Source of the DNA: Lysobacterales bacterium
Lineage (GTDB): Bacteria; Pseudomonadota; Gammaproteobacteria; Xanthomonadales; Xanthomonadaceae
Direction of reading: 5' to 3'
Assembly (NCBI GenBank): GCA_020442465.1
Contig: JAGRJY010000041.1
Coordinates: forward strand, 39,155 to 103,154
Length of the DNA stretch: 64,000 nucleotides
Shown here: piece after piece, positions 25,799 to 35,720 of the stretch
Layout: every line of letters begins with the position of its first letter
Numbering within the stretch: position 1 is the stretch's first letter
Position numbers and translations under genes: made by a program
The notes under the pieces: model-generated
Seen by the model: only the letters and a program-made list of their open reading frames with translations
What the model was told of the DNA's origin: nothing
Database searches by the model: none

Positions 25799-26227
25799 TC
25801 AGCCTGGCGGCGCCGGTTTCCTGCGCGCGTGCGTTACGGGTGAACGTCGCGGCGGGTAGCGCCACCACACCGCGACCACCAGCGCGCCGAAAAGCGTATA
25901 GACCACGGCAAACACCCAGGTCGGTGCGTCGAAGAACAGCAGACGGTGCAACCAGTCCTCGATGAAGCTTCGGGTGTAGGCGGTGTCGCCGGCCCGAATC
26001 CGCAGCCAGTTCTCCAGCGTGGTCAGCGGACACTCGATGCCGAACCACGACTGCACGACGACGATCGCGATGGCGAGCACGTGGGCGAGACGGAACCCAC
26101 CGCGATTGACCCATCCCCAGCCGCGAACATTGCCGGCCACGATCAGGATCACTCCACCGACCACGAAGAGCACCACCGCCGCGTGCACGGTCAGCACCGC
26201 GTCGGCGAGGAGTCGAAACAGGTTCAT
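25799..26227 (-). CDS. DUF2784 membrane protein
   Basis: Small integral membrane protein, 142 aa, with four predicted helices (about residues 10-32, 45-65, 92-112 and a C-terminal segment). The pattern ADAVLTVHAAVVLFVVGG, with a histidine in helix 1, and GIECPLTTLENWLR with a conserved cysteine match DUF2784 (PF10861). Function unknown. It lies 48 bp downstream of the LacI regulator gene on the same strand, so it may be transcribed with it, although this family is not tied to sugar use. Confidence 0.8.
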   Translation of the reverse strand: MNLFRLLADAVLTVHAAVVLFVVGGVILIVAGNVRGWGWVNRGGFRLAHVLAIAIVVVQSWFGIECPLTTLENWLRIRAGDTAYTRSFIEDWLHRLLFFDAPTWVFAVVYTLFGALVVAVWWRYPPRRSPVTHARRKPAPPG

Positions 26228-26275
26228 GCCCTGATCGTGAAAGGCCGGCCCGTCACGCGGACGACCGGAGGCCGC

Positions 26276-27322
26276 TCAGCCGCCGTCGCGACCGCTCGGA
26301 GCACCACAGGAGCCGCGCACGATCACCCGGCTCGGCAGCATGTGGCTGGTGGCCGGTTCGCCGCGAATTTGCCGGATCACACAGTCGACCAGTTCCTCGC
26401 CGGCGCGCCGGGTGTCCTGCTGCACCGTGGTCAGCGGCGGGGTACCGAAGCGGGCGATCGGGATGTCGTCAAAGCCGGCGACCGAGACCTGCGCGGGCAC
26501 CGCGATGCCGTGACGAGCCAGTGCGCGCATCGCGCCCAGTGCCATCAGGTCGGTGGCGGCGAACACCGCGTCGAACGGTACGCCGCGCTGGATCAGCGCA
26601 TCGACGGCGAGTTCGCCGGCCTGCTCGGTCGACTCCACTGCGTCGCTTTGCAGCGCCGGATCGACGCCGAGCCCGGCTTCGGCCAGCGCTTCGCTGTGGC
26701 CGAGGTAACGGTCGCGGAACTCCGGGCAGTGCTCGGAGATGTCGCCGACGAAGGCGATGCGCCGGCGTCCGAGGCCCAGCAGGTGGCGGGTCATGTCGCG
26801 TCCGCCCTGGATGTTGTCGCAGCCGATCGAAATGTCCGGCTGCCCGTCCACCACCGCGCCCCAGCGCACGAAATGCGTGCCCTGTTCGACCAGGTGCTGC
26901 AGCTTCTCGCGTGCCTCGACGTAGTCGCCATAGCCGAGCAGGATCAATCCATCGGCCTTGTGGCTGTCCTGGTACTCGGCGTGCCAGTCCTCGGAGAGTT
27001 GCTGGAACGACACCAGTAGGTCATAGCCCTGGCGGGCGCAGGCGCGGGTCAGCGAACCCAGCATCGACAGGAAGAACGGATTGATCAGGGAATCGTCGGG
27101 ACTCGGATCTTCGAACAGCAGCAGGGCCAGAGTCACCGAGTGCTGGCGACGCAAGTTCGACGCATTCTTGTCGACCTTGTAGTTCAGCTCCTTGGCGATC
27201 GCCTGGATCTTCTTGCGGGTGTCCAGGCTGACCAGCGGGCTGCCGCGCAACGCACGGGAAACGGTGGACTGCGACACGCCGGCGCGGTACGCGATATCGA
27301 ATGAGGTTGCCTTGCCTTTCAT
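26276..27322 (-). CDS. LacI-family transcriptional regulator, probable maltodextrin-locus repressor
   Basis: DNA-binding regulator of 348 aa. The N-terminal helix-turn-helix and hinge region cover residues 6-60 (SFDIAYRAGVSQSTVSRAL, then ELNYKVDKNASNLR). The periplasmic-binding-protein-like effector domain covers about 65-340 (AFVGDISEH, VFAATDLMALG, SVAGFDDIPIARF). The ATG at 27322 is chosen because it puts the HTH at the usual N-terminal position; the frame is open 43 codons further upstream. It lies beside the glgPBX-malQ genes and between the two halves of the locus. It is the only LacI-type gene here, so it is the natural ligand for the four palindromic sites at 2374, 16183, 22520 and 35863. 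Its effector is probably maltose or a related sugar. Confidence 0.9.
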   Translation of the reverse strand: MKGKATSFDIAYRAGVSQSTVSRALRGSPLVSLDTRKKIQAIAKELNYKVDKNASNLRRQHSVTLALLLFEDPSPDDSLINPFFLSMLGSLTRACARQGYDLLVSFQQLSEDWHAEYQDSHKADGLILLGYGDYVEAREKLQHLVEQGTHFVRWGAVVDGQPDISIGCDNIQGGRDMTRHLLGLGRRRIAFVGDISEHCPEFRDRYLGHSEALAEAGLGVDPALQSDAVESTEQAGELAVDALIQRGVPFDAVFAATDLMALGAMRALARHGIAVPAQVSVAGFDDIPIARFGTPPLTTVQQDTRRAGEELVDCVIRQIRGEPATSHMLPSRVIVRGSCGAPSGRDGG

Positions 27323-27475
27323 CGCGCCTGTCGCCAAGAAACCGGGTGGGCCGGCACGACGACTGCGCTCCGACCACACTCCGGGCGATCGCGTCCGACT
27401 GCGATGCATACTAGCGAGGCAGCCCCGGCTCGCCATGCTGCAACGCAACAAGCGGTTGCGTGGGCAACGGGTTGC

Positions 27476-28993
27476 TCATCCGGGCAGGCCGAGCTTGTCG
27501 AACGCGGCGCGACCGCTGCCGGCACAGATCAGGCCGAGCACTCGGCCGGCCTCATCGGCCAGCACCGGCCAGTCGAAACGCCACGACCAGTTTCCGCCGT
27601 TCATCGTGCCGGGCGTGTTCATGCGGTGTGCGGCGTCGAGGCCGAGTACGTCCTGCAGCGGAAACACCGCCAGGTTCGCAACCGAATTGCAGCAGGCGCG
27701 AATCATCGCCCAGTGGATGTCGTCAGCGCCGCAGGCCAGGTAGCTACCGGCGTAGGCCTGTTCGCGGGGAGTCGCCGCGTTCCACCAGCCGCGCACGGTC
27801 TCGTTGTCGTGGGTACCGGTATAGGCGACGCAGCTGCGCGTCCAGTTGTGCGGCAGGAATTCATTGCCGGCGTCGTCGCCGAAGCCGAATTGCAGGATCT
27901 TCATGCCGGGAAAATCGCAGCCGTCGCGCAGGGCGATCACGTCAGGCGTGATCAATCCGAGGTCCTCGGCCACGATCGGCAGCTGGCCCAGACGTGCCTC
28001 GATGGCGTCGAACAGCGCCTTGCCCGGGCCGGGCACCCACTGGCCCTCCTCGGCGGTGGGGCAGCTCGCCGGAATCTCGTAATAGCCGGCGAAGCCGCGA
28101 AAATGGTCGATGCGGAAGACGTCAGCCTGATCCAGGGCGCGCTCGACCCGGTCGGCCCACCAGGCGAATCCTTCGGCAGCCATGCGGTTCCATCGGTACA
28201 GCGGATTGCCCCAGCGCTGGCCGGTCGGCGCCATCGCGTCCGGCGGGCACCCGGCCACCACGGTCGGCTGATAGGCCTCATCCAGGTCGTACAGATCGGG
28301 CCGCGCCCAGCAGTCGGCGCTGTGGTGGGCGACGAAGATCGGCAGGTCACCCATGATCGCGACGCCGCGCTCGTTGGCGTAGCGCTTCAGGGCATGACTC
28401 TGGGTGTCGAAGCACCACTGCACGAACTGCCAGAAACGGTACTCGTTGGCGTGCGCTTGCCGTGCTGCCGCCAGCGCCGCGGCATCGCGCGCGCGCAACG
28501 CCGCGGGCCATTGCCACCACGGCCGTCCCTGCTCGGCGGCCTCGATCGCCATGAACAGGCAATAGTCGTCCAGCCACAGCGCGTGCGAGGCGGCCCAGGC
28601 GTCCAGCGCCGCGTGCTCCTCCGCGCTGGCGCGGGCGGCGAAGCCTTCGGCGGCCGCACGCAGCTGAGCCAGTCGCCATGGCACGACGGCGGCGAAGTCC
28701 ACACGCTCGCTCGAAAACGTCGGGCTCTCGATGCCCTCGATCCAGCCGGCGCCCACCAGGGGTTCCAATGCGATCATCAGCGGGCTGCCGGCGAACGCCG
28801 AAACGCTTTGATAAGGCGAGTTGCCCGGCCCGATCGGGTTGGTGGGCAACCACTGCCAGATGCGCTGGCCCGCACCCTGCAGCCAGTCGACGAAGCGATA
28901 GGCATCCGGCCCGAAGTCGCCGATGCCGTGCGGCCCGGGCAACGAGGTCACGTGCAGCAGCACGCCGGCGCAGCGCTGGTGGAGGTCAAACAT
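27476..28993 (-). CDS. malQ: 4-alpha-glucanotransferase (amylomaltase)
   Basis: Cytoplasmic GH77 enzyme, 505 aa, that transfers glucan segments between malto-oligosaccharides and releases glucose. GH77 features are GVLLHVTSLPG and GDFGPDAYRFVDWL near the N-terminus, WQWLPTNPIG, nucleophile Asp in VFRIDHFRG, acid/base Glu in IVAEDLG, and THDNETVRGW. The ATG at 28993 lies inside the end of glgX (8-bp overlap), so translation is coupled. Last gene of glgP-glgB-glgX-malQ. A 6-bp stem CGCAAC/GTTGCG at 27444-27460 lies just downstream, without a U-run. Confidence 0.94.
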   Translation of the reverse strand: MFDLHQRCAGVLLHVTSLPGPHGIGDFGPDAYRFVDWLQGAGQRIWQWLPTNPIGPGNSPYQSVSAFAGSPLMIALEPLVGAGWIEGIESPTFSSERVDFAAVVPWRLAQLRAAAEGFAARASAEEHAALDAWAASHALWLDDYCLFMAIEAAEQGRPWWQWPAALRARDAAALAAARQAHANEYRFWQFVQWCFDTQSHALKRYANERGVAIMGDLPIFVAHHSADCWARPDLYDLDEAYQPTVVAGCPPDAMAPTGQRWGNPLYRWNRMAAEGFAWWADRVERALDQADVFRIDHFRGFAGYYEIPASCPTAEEGQWVPGPGKALFDAIEARLGQLPIVAEDLGLITPDVIALRDGCDFPGMKILQFGFGDDAGNEFLPHNWTRSCVAYTGTHDNETVRGWWNAATPREQAYAGSYLACGADDIHWAMIRACCNSVANLAVFPLQDVLGLDAAHRMNTPGTMNGGNWSWRFDWPVLADEAGRVLGLICAGSGRAAFDKLGLPG

Positions 28994-31079
28994 GGCCTGA
29001 GCCTTCTTCTTCTGGGTGGGCGCGCAGGGCAATCAGCGCGATGGGCGGAACGGTCAGATGGTGGTGGGCCGGCGCTGCGCAAGCTGCGCTGGAGTCGATC
29101 AGCACGGACCAGTCACCGCGTGGCAGCTGGAATGCAACGGCGTCGGATTCCGGGTTGATCAACAGCAGCACGTCGGGCTCCCCGGGCAACGCGATGCGCG
29201 CCGCAAAGCAGCGTCGGTCGGCATCGTGCCAGTCGCGCGTCTGCAGCGGCTCGCCGTCGGGAAGCAGCCATTCGGCATAGGCGCCGCCGCGTTCGGCGTT
29301 GGGCGCGAACCATGTCTCGCAGCGCAGGGCCGGGTGTCTGCGGCGGAGGTCGATCAACGACGCCAGCCAGTCGACGTCTTCGCCGCGCGCACGCGTCCAG
29401 TCGATCCAGCTCGTCTCGTTGTCCTGACAGTAGGCGTTGTTGTTGCCGCCCTGCGAATGGTCCAGTTCGTCGCCGGCGAGCAACATGGGTGTTCCCTGGG
29501 CGAGCACGAGGCTGGCCTGCAGCGCGCGGGTGGTGCGCCGACGCGCGGCTTCGATGCTGGCATCATCGCTGTCGCCTTCGATGCCGAAGTTCGCACACGG
29601 CTCGCCGTCGCGTCCGTCGCGACCCTGTTCGCCGTTGGCATCGTTGTGCTTGCGGCTGAAGCGGACCAGATCGTGCAGGGTGAAACCGTCGTGCGCGGTG
29701 ACGAAATTCACGCTCGCCCAGGGGCGGCGCTGTCCGTGGTGGAACAGGTCGCTGGAGGCGGTCAGCCGCCGCGCAAACTCACCGCGCAGCGCGCCCTGGC
29801 CCAGCCAGAATCGCCGCACACCGTCGCGGAAGCGATCATTCCAGTCACGGAAGCGGGCAGGGAAGCGGCCGACCTGATAGCCCTCGGGGCCACCGTCCCA
29901 GGGTTCGGCGATGAGGTGAACATCGGCCAGCACCGGATCCTGGCGCAGCGCCGTCATGAAGGTGCCGTCAGCGCGGAAGCGGCCGTGCGCGTCGCGCCCC
30001 AGGGTGGGCGCCAGGTCGAAGCGGAATCCGTCGACGCCCATGTCCTCGACCCAGTGGCGCAGGCAGTCGAGCACGAACTGGCGGGTGCGTGGGTGCGCGG
30101 CGTTGAGCGTGTTGCCGCAGTGGCTCCAGTTCTCGTAGTGCGCGGCGTCGTCGGCGCAGAGCCGATACCAGCTGCGGTTGTCCAGTCCGCGAAACGACAG
30201 GGTCGGGCCCTCGGCGCCGCCTTCGGCGGTGTGGTTGAACACCACGTCGAGTACCACCTGGATGCCGGCCGCATGCAGCGCATCGACCGTGGCGCGGAAC
30301 TCGGCGTTCAGTGCGGCCGGGTCGTGGCGGGCGTGTCCCAGGCGCGGATCCGGGGAGAAGAATCCCAGCGTGTTGTAGCCCCAGTAGTTCACCAGCCCAC
30401 GCTTGACCAGTGGACGCTCACTGAGGGCGTAATGCACCGGCAGCAGGCACAGGGTTGTGATGCCGAGGCGCTGCAGGTGCGCGATCACGGCGGGATGGGC
30501 CAGCCCGGCGTAGGTGCCGCGCAGCGCCTCGGGCACTTCCGGATGCCGTGCCGTGAGGCCTTTGACGTGCGCTTCGTAGAGGACGATGTCGGCATCGCCA
30601 TAGCGTGGCCGCGGTGGACGGTCCTTGGTCGAAGCCGGTGCGGCGACGCGCGCTTTCAGCGCGTGCAGCGCGTTGTCGCGCGCGTCGAAGGCACGCGGTC
30701 CTTCGGGATGACCAAGCGGATAGCCGAAGTGCACGTCCTCCCAGTGAAAGCGACCGACGATCTCGCGGGCGTAGGGATCGAGCAGCAGTTTGTGGGCGTT
30801 GAAGCGGTCGCCGCGGTCCGGCGCGAACGGGCCGTGTGCGCGCAGACCGTAGACCAGACCGGCGCCGAATCCGGGTAGCCAGCCGGAGAACAGTCCGTCG
30901 GCCTCGGCGTGCAGCGCAAAGCGGCGAATCTCCCGCTGCCCGTCGCCGTCGAACACGCAGAGTTCCACCGATTCTGCGTGCGCCGAGGCCACCGCGGCGT
31001 GTACACCGCCTTCCACTGCGTGGGCGCCGAGCCGGCGCAGCGGCGAGCGTTCGAGTCGGGCAGGCAGGTGCACGCTCAC
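28986..31079 (-). CDS. glgX: glycogen debranching enzyme GlgX (GH13_11)
   Basis: Cytoplasmic isoamylase-type enzyme, 697 aa, that removes alpha-1,6 branches from phosphorylase-limit glycogen. The N-terminal CBM48-like domain covers about residues 10-110, followed by the barrel with LDVVFNHTAEG (277-287), nucleophile D355 in GFRFDLA, acid/base E392 in LIAEPWDGG, and TAHDGFTLHDLV. The length suits the family. Its ATG overlaps the glgB stop by four bases (ATGA), and malQ overlaps its own stop, so the three genes are translationally coupled. Confidence 0.95.
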   Translation of the reverse strand: MSVHLPARLERSPLRRLGAHAVEGGVHAAVASAHAESVELCVFDGDGQREIRRFALHAEADGLFSGWLPGFGAGLVYGLRAHGPFAPDRGDRFNAHKLLLDPYAREIVGRFHWEDVHFGYPLGHPEGPRAFDARDNALHALKARVAAPASTKDRPPRPRYGDADIVLYEAHVKGLTARHPEVPEALRGTYAGLAHPAVIAHLQRLGITTLCLLPVHYALSERPLVKRGLVNYWGYNTLGFFSPDPRLGHARHDPAALNAEFRATVDALHAAGIQVVLDVVFNHTAEGGAEGPTLSFRGLDNRSWYRLCADDAAHYENWSHCGNTLNAAHPRTRQFVLDCLRHWVEDMGVDGFRFDLAPTLGRDAHGRFRADGTFMTALRQDPVLADVHLIAEPWDGGPEGYQVGRFPARFRDWNDRFRDGVRRFWLGQGALRGEFARRLTASSDLFHHGQRRPWASVNFVTAHDGFTLHDLVRFSRKHNDANGEQGRDGRDGEPCANFGIEGDSDDASIEAARRRTTRALQASLVLAQGTPMLLAGDELDHSQGGNNNAYCQDNETSWIDWTRARGEDVDWLASLIDLRRRHPALRCETWFAPNAERGGAYAEWLLPDGEPLQTRDWHDADRRCFAARIALPGEPDVLLLINPESDAVAFQLPRGDWSVLIDSSAACAAPAHHHLTVPPIALIALRAHPEEEGSGHV

Positions 31080-33277
31080 GCTGCCTCCAGGAATACGGTA
31101 GCCAGGGGTGGCAGGTCGAGCGCCACCGAGCGTGCGCGGCCATGCGCGGCCACCGCCTCGGCATGCACGATGCCGCCGCCGGCGGCGTCCACGCCGCTTC
31201 CGCCATAGCGACGGTCGTCGGAATTGAGCGCGGTGCGCAGGGCCCCGACTTCATCGCTCACCCCGATGCGGTAGCGCGATCGCGGCACCGGAGTGAAATT
31301 GCTCACCACGATGCAGTGCCCGCCAGCAGGGTCGCGGCGCAGCCAGGCCAGCACCGATTGCTGGGCGTCATCGATCACCAGCCACTCGAACCCGTCGGCC
31401 GCGCAGTCCAGCTGGTGCAGCGCGGGCAGCCGGCGGTACAGCTGGTTCAGATCGCGCACCCAGTCGCGCACCCCGGCGTGGCGGGAGTCGTCGAGCGCCG
31501 ACCATGGCAGCTCCGTGTCGTGATTCCACTCAGACGCCTGGGCGAACTCCTGGCCCATGAACAGCAGCTTCTTGCCCGGATGGCCCCACATGAACCCGTA
31601 GTAGGCGCGCAGGTTGGCGAAGCGCTGCCAGTCGTCGCCGGGCATCTTGCCGAGCATCGAGCCTTTGCCGTGCACCACCTCGTCGTGCGAGATCGGCAGC
31701 ACGAAGTTCTCGCTGAAGGCATACACCAGGCCGAAGGTCAGCTTGTCGTGGTGCCAGCGCCGATGCACCGGGTCCTCGGCGATGTAGCGCAGCGTGTCGT
31801 TCATCCACCCCATGTTCCACTTGTAGTGGAAGCCGAGGCCGCCAGCCGAAACCGGTGCCGACACGCCGGGGAAGGCCGTCGATTCCTCGGCCAGGGTGAT
31901 CGCGCCGGGGTGTCCGGCGCCCAGCGAGGTGTTCAACGCGCGCAGCAGGCTGATCGCTTCGAGGTTCTCGCGGCCGCCGTGCACGTTCGGAACCCATTCG
32001 CCGGCGCTGCGCGAGTAGTCGCGGTACAGCATCGATGCCACCGCGTCGACACGCAGGCCGTCGATACCGAAGCGTTCGATCCAGCTGTGCGCGCTGCCGA
32101 TCAGGAAGCTGCGCACCTCGTGCCGGCCGAAGTTGTAGATGAGCGTATTCCAGTCGCGATGGAATCCTTCGCGCGGATCTTCGTATTCGTACAGCGCCGT
32201 GCCGTCGAATCGGGCCAGGCCGTGGGCGTCGGCGGGGAAGTGCGCCGGCACCCAGTCGACGATCACGCCGAGCCCGGCGCGCTGGGCAGCGTCGACGAAG
32301 CGGACAAAGCCCTGCTCGTCGCCGTGGCGGGCGGTGGGCGCGTACAAGCCCAGCGCCTGGTAGCCCCAGGAACCGTCGTAGGGGTGCTCGCTGACCGGCA
32401 GCAGTTCGAGGTGGGTGAATCCCAGCTCGAGTGCGTAGCCGACCAGATGTTCGCCAAGCCAGTCCCAGTCGGCCACCCGGCCGTCGGGGCGACGCCACGA
32501 CGCCGCATGCACCTCGTAGATGCTGATGGCCTGGTCGCGTCGGTTGCGTGGTGCCCGCGTATCGGGCAGACCACGTTCGGGGCGCGTCGCGGTGACGATG
32601 CTTGCCGTGTGCGGGCGCATTTCGGCGGCGCGTGCGAAGGGGTCGGCTTTCAGCGGCAGCAGTCCGTCCGCCGCCAGCAACTCGTACTTGTAGTGCGCCC
32701 CCGGGTCGACGCCGGGGACGAAGATCTCCCATACGCCGGCCACGTGTCGCTTGCGCATCATGTGGCGGCGACCATCCCAACCGTTGAAGTCGCCGACCAC
32801 GCTGACCCGCGTCGCATTCGGTGCCCACACGGCAAACCGCGTGCCCGGTACGCCATCCAGACTCATCGCATGCGCACCGAGCCAGCGGTCAGGCCGCAGC
32901 AGGGTGCCCGACGCCAGCATCTGCAGCGCTTCCTCGTCCAGCAGGGCACCGTAGCTGTAGGGGTCGGCCGTGCGTTGCGTCGCGCCGTCAGCCCAGAGGA
33001 TGGCCAGTTCGTAGTCGAAGCGCTTGCGTCGCCGCGGCACCCTGGCGCTGAACCAGCCCTCATGCGCGCCGGATTGCAGCGCGACGAGCGCGCGCCCGCT
33101 CGCGGCATCGTGCACGGTGACGGCCTGGGCGCCGGGCAGCAGTGCGCGCACCCACAGCGCCCCTGCGTCGTCGGCGTGCAGGCCGAGCACACTGAACGGA
33201 TCGCCGTGCCGCGCGGCGCACAGTGCAGCGATGGCGGCCGTGTCAGGCAAGTCGCGCCCGCGGGCTCTTGTGCACAC
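31076..33277 (-). CDS. glgB: 1,4-alpha-glucan branching enzyme
   Basis: Cytoplasmic GH13_9 enzyme, 733 aa, that introduces alpha-1,6 branches into alpha-1,4 glucans. Tandem N-terminal domains (DPFSVLGLH near 26, then FAVWAPNATRVSVVGDFNGWD from 148) precede the barrel: IVDWVPAHF from 339, nucleophile D411 in GLRVDAVASM, acid/base E464 in LAEES, and SHDEVVHGKGS with D532. The start is GTG at 33277, which puts DPFSVLG at the usual distance and creates a 35-bp overlap with glgP. No glgA or glgC is in the window, so this set may remodel imported dextrins rather than only de novo glycogen. Confidence 0.95.
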   Translation of the reverse strand: MCTRARGRDLPDTAAIAALCAARHGDPFSVLGLHADDAGALWVRALLPGAQAVTVHDAASGRALVALQSGAHEGWFSARVPRRRKRFDYELAILWADGATQRTADPYSYGALLDEEALQMLASGTLLRPDRWLGAHAMSLDGVPGTRFAVWAPNATRVSVVGDFNGWDGRRHMMRKRHVAGVWEIFVPGVDPGAHYKYELLAADGLLPLKADPFARAAEMRPHTASIVTATRPERGLPDTRAPRNRRDQAISIYEVHAASWRRPDGRVADWDWLGEHLVGYALELGFTHLELLPVSEHPYDGSWGYQALGLYAPTARHGDEQGFVRFVDAAQRAGLGVIVDWVPAHFPADAHGLARFDGTALYEYEDPREGFHRDWNTLIYNFGRHEVRSFLIGSAHSWIERFGIDGLRVDAVASMLYRDYSRSAGEWVPNVHGGRENLEAISLLRALNTSLGAGHPGAITLAEESTAFPGVSAPVSAGGLGFHYKWNMGWMNDTLRYIAEDPVHRRWHHDKLTFGLVYAFSENFVLPISHDEVVHGKGSMLGKMPGDDWQRFANLRAYYGFMWGHPGKKLLFMGQEFAQASEWNHDTELPWSALDDSRHAGVRDWVRDLNQLYRRLPALHQLDCAADGFEWLVIDDAQQSVLAWLRRDPAGGHCIVVSNFTPVPRSRYRIGVSDEVGALRTALNSDDRRYGGSGVDAAGGGIVHAEAVAAHGRARSVALDLPPLATVFLEAA

Positions 33278-35720
33278 CGCTGCCGGAGGCGGCGCGACGC
33301 GCTGCCGGCGACCACACGCGGTCGCGGTACTCGCTGACGGCGCGCTCCGCGGAAAATCCGCCCATGCCGGCGATATTCGCGATCACCTTGGCCTGCCACA
33401 GCGCCGGACTGCGATAGGCGCGTTCAACCGCTCCCTGCGTCGCGGCGTAAGCGGCGAAATCGGCGAGCAGGAAGTAGCGGTCGTGCTGCAACAGTCCGTC
33501 GATCAGCGCGCGATAGCGGTCGGGTTCGTCGGGGCTGAACAGGCCCTCGGCGATCGCGAGCAATGCGGCGCGCAGACTCGGATTTGCTGCAGCGTGCGCC
33601 GCCGGATCGTCACCGCGCTGCGCCATCTCGGCGATGTGCTCGGCACGGTGGCCGAAGATGAAGACGTGGTCGCGGCCGATCGCCTCGGCCATCTCGATAG
33701 TCGCGCCATCCCAGGTGCCGAGGGTCAATGCGCCGTTGAGCGCGAGCTTCATGTTGCCGGTGCCCGAGGCCTCGGTGCCGGCGGTGCTGATCTGCTGGGA
33801 CAGGTCGGCAGCGGGCATGATGCGCTCGGCCAGGCTCACCCGGTAGTTGGGCACGAACACCATGCGCAGGGACTGTCGCGTGGCGGCGTCGGCATCGAGC
33901 ACGCGCGCGACATCGTTGATCAGGCGAATGATCTGCTTGGCGGTGTGGTAGCCGGCCGCGGCCTTGCCGGCGATGAACACCGTGCGCGGCAGCCATGGGT
34001 TGCCGTCGTGGTCCACGCGCGACGTGCGCATCTGCAGGTAGCGCGACACCACGAACAACACGTTCAGCAGCTGCCGCTTGTACTCATGGATGCGCTTGAC
34101 CTGGACGTCGAACAGGGTGTCGGGTTGCACGCTGATGCCGTACTCGCGCAATAGGAACTCGGCGAAGCGCGCCTTGTTGTGCGCCTTGATCGTGTGCAGG
34201 CGGCGGCCCAGTTCGACCGGGTCGGAGGCGGTGCGCAGGCGCGCCAGCTGGGTGAGGTCGCGTCGCCATCCGTTGCCGATGCGGCGGTCGAGTTCTGCGC
34301 CGAGTTCGGGGTTGCATTGCTGCAGCCAGCGCCGCGGCGTGACCCCGTTGGTGACGTTGTGGAAGCGCTCCGGATAGACCCGTGCGAAGTCGGCGAACAG
34401 GGTTTCGACCATCAGTCGGCTGTGCAGCGCGGCCACGCCGTTCACCTTGCTCGAACAGACGATGGACAGGTGCGCCATGCGCACGCGGCGCTCGCCGTCT
34501 TCGTCGATCAGCGACAGCCGGCGGATCATCGCCTCGTCGTCGCCGAACCGTTCGCGCAGTTCGGCGAGAAAGTGGTGGTTGATGTCGAACACGATCTGCA
34601 TGTGTCGGGGCAGCCAGCGCTCCAGCAGGTCGACCGGCCAGGTCTCCAGCGCTTCCGGCATCAGCGTGTGGTTGGTGTACGCCGTCGCGCCTTGCACGAT
34701 CCGCCAGGCGCGGTCCCAGCCGAGGTCGTGCTCGTCGAGCAGCAGGCGCATCAGCTCGACCGGGGCCAGCGACGGATGGGTGTCGTTGAGATGCAGGATC
34801 GCCGAAGCGTCGAATTGCTCGACCGGCAGGCCGAGCGCTGCGTGCTGGGCCAGGGCGTCCTGCACAGCGGCGCCGACCAGGAAGGCTTCCTGCTTGAGGC
34901 GCAGCAATCGCCCGGCGTCGTGGCTGTCGTCAGGGTAGAGGACCCAGTTCAGGGATTCGGTATCGAGGCTCGGCGCCGCCGCCTGCGCGAGGTCACCGCG
35001 CCCGAAGGCCTGCAGGTCGATGGCCGCTTCCGATTGGGCCTGCCACAGACGCAGCGTGCTCACATGTGCGCTGCCGTGGGCGGGGATCACGAAGTCGCTG
35101 GCCTGGGCCTGCACGCGATAGGCCGGTTGCCAGCGCGAGCGCCCGTCGGCCGCGCGCTCGAGCGTTCCACCGAAACCGACGGTGTAGCGGATCTGCGGGC
35201 GAGGGTGCTCCCAGAACACGCCGTGGCGCAGCCAGTCGTCCGGCGCCTCCACCTGCAGGCCGTCGCGGATCTGCTGCAGAAACATGCCGTAGTGGTAGCG
35301 CAGTCCATGCCCGAAGGCGGGCAAGTCGATTTCAGCCATCGCGTCAAGAAAGCAGGCAGCCAGCCGGCCCAGCCCACCGTTGCCCAGTCCGGCATCCGGC
35401 TCGGCCTCGATCGCATCGGCCAACGTCACGCTGGCGGACCCCAGCGACGACTGCAGTGACGCGTCCAGGCCGAGGGCAGCCAGCGCATTGCGCAGCGCGC
35501 GGCCCATCAAATACTCCATCGACAGGTAGTGCACACGCCGGCAGGCGCCGCTGCGCAGCCGCTCACCGTCGCGTTGCTGGGTGGCCTGCCAGCGCTGCTC
35601 CAGCTCGGCACGGCAGTCGGCGCTGACATGCGCCAACGCACGCAGGGGGTCGCCGCCCGGCGCGGCTGGAGACATGGACGAAGTCGACACGGTGTCGTTC
35701 TGGGGTGCTTGTGGCTGCAT
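33243..35720 (-). CDS. glgP: glycogen/maltodextrin phosphorylase
   Basis: PLP-dependent GT35 enzyme, 825 aa, that phosphorolyses alpha-1,4 glucans to glucose-1-phosphate. Recognisable segments are HYLSMEYLMGRAL and GLGNGGLGRLAACFLDAM near the N-terminus, GFGGTLER, YTNHTLMPEALE, VKRIHEYKRQLLNVL, and the PLP-lysine motif EASGTGNMKLALNGA. The length is usual. The ATG at 35720 is preferred over an adjacent TTG at 35723. First gene of the glgP-glgB-glgX-malQ operon; an operator candidate lies 143 bp upstream at 35863-35876. Confidence 0.95.
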   Translation of the reverse strand: MQPQAPQNDTVSTSSMSPAAPGGDPLRALAHVSADCRAELEQRWQATQQRDGERLRSGACRRVHYLSMEYLMGRALRNALAALGLDASLQSSLGSASVTLADAIEAEPDAGLGNGGLGRLAACFLDAMAEIDLPAFGHGLRYHYGMFLQQIRDGLQVEAPDDWLRHGVFWEHPRPQIRYTVGFGGTLERAADGRSRWQPAYRVQAQASDFVIPAHGSAHVSTLRLWQAQSEAAIDLQAFGRGDLAQAAAPSLDTESLNWVLYPDDSHDAGRLLRLKQEAFLVGAAVQDALAQHAALGLPVEQFDASAILHLNDTHPSLAPVELMRLLLDEHDLGWDRAWRIVQGATAYTNHTLMPEALETWPVDLLERWLPRHMQIVFDINHHFLAELRERFGDDEAMIRRLSLIDEDGERRVRMAHLSIVCSSKVNGVAALHSRLMVETLFADFARVYPERFHNVTNGVTPRRWLQQCNPELGAELDRRIGNGWRRDLTQLARLRTASDPVELGRRLHTIKAHNKARFAEFLLREYGISVQPDTLFDVQVKRIHEYKRQLLNVLFVVSRYLQMRTSRVDHDGNPWLPRTVFIAGKAAAGYHTAKQIIRLINDVARVLDADAATRQSLRMVFVPNYRVSLAERIMPAADLSQQISTAGTEASGTGNMKLALNGALTLGTWDGATIEMAEAIGRDHVFIFGHRAEHIAEMAQRGDDPAAHAAANPSLRAALLAIAEGLFSPDEPDRYRALIDGLLQHDRYFLLADFAAYAATQGAVERAYRSPALWQAKVIANIAGMGGFSAERAVSEYRDRVWSPAARRAASGSGVHKSPRARLA

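Noticed and set aside
27395..27412. A fifth operator (TGCATAC) upstream of the LacI-family gene
   Set aside because: Only one half-site matches; the other arm is unrelated.
27444..27460. Hairpin CGCAAC/GTTGCG after malQ as an intrinsic terminator
   Set aside because: Short stem and no U-run on the minus strand; kept only as a note in malQ.
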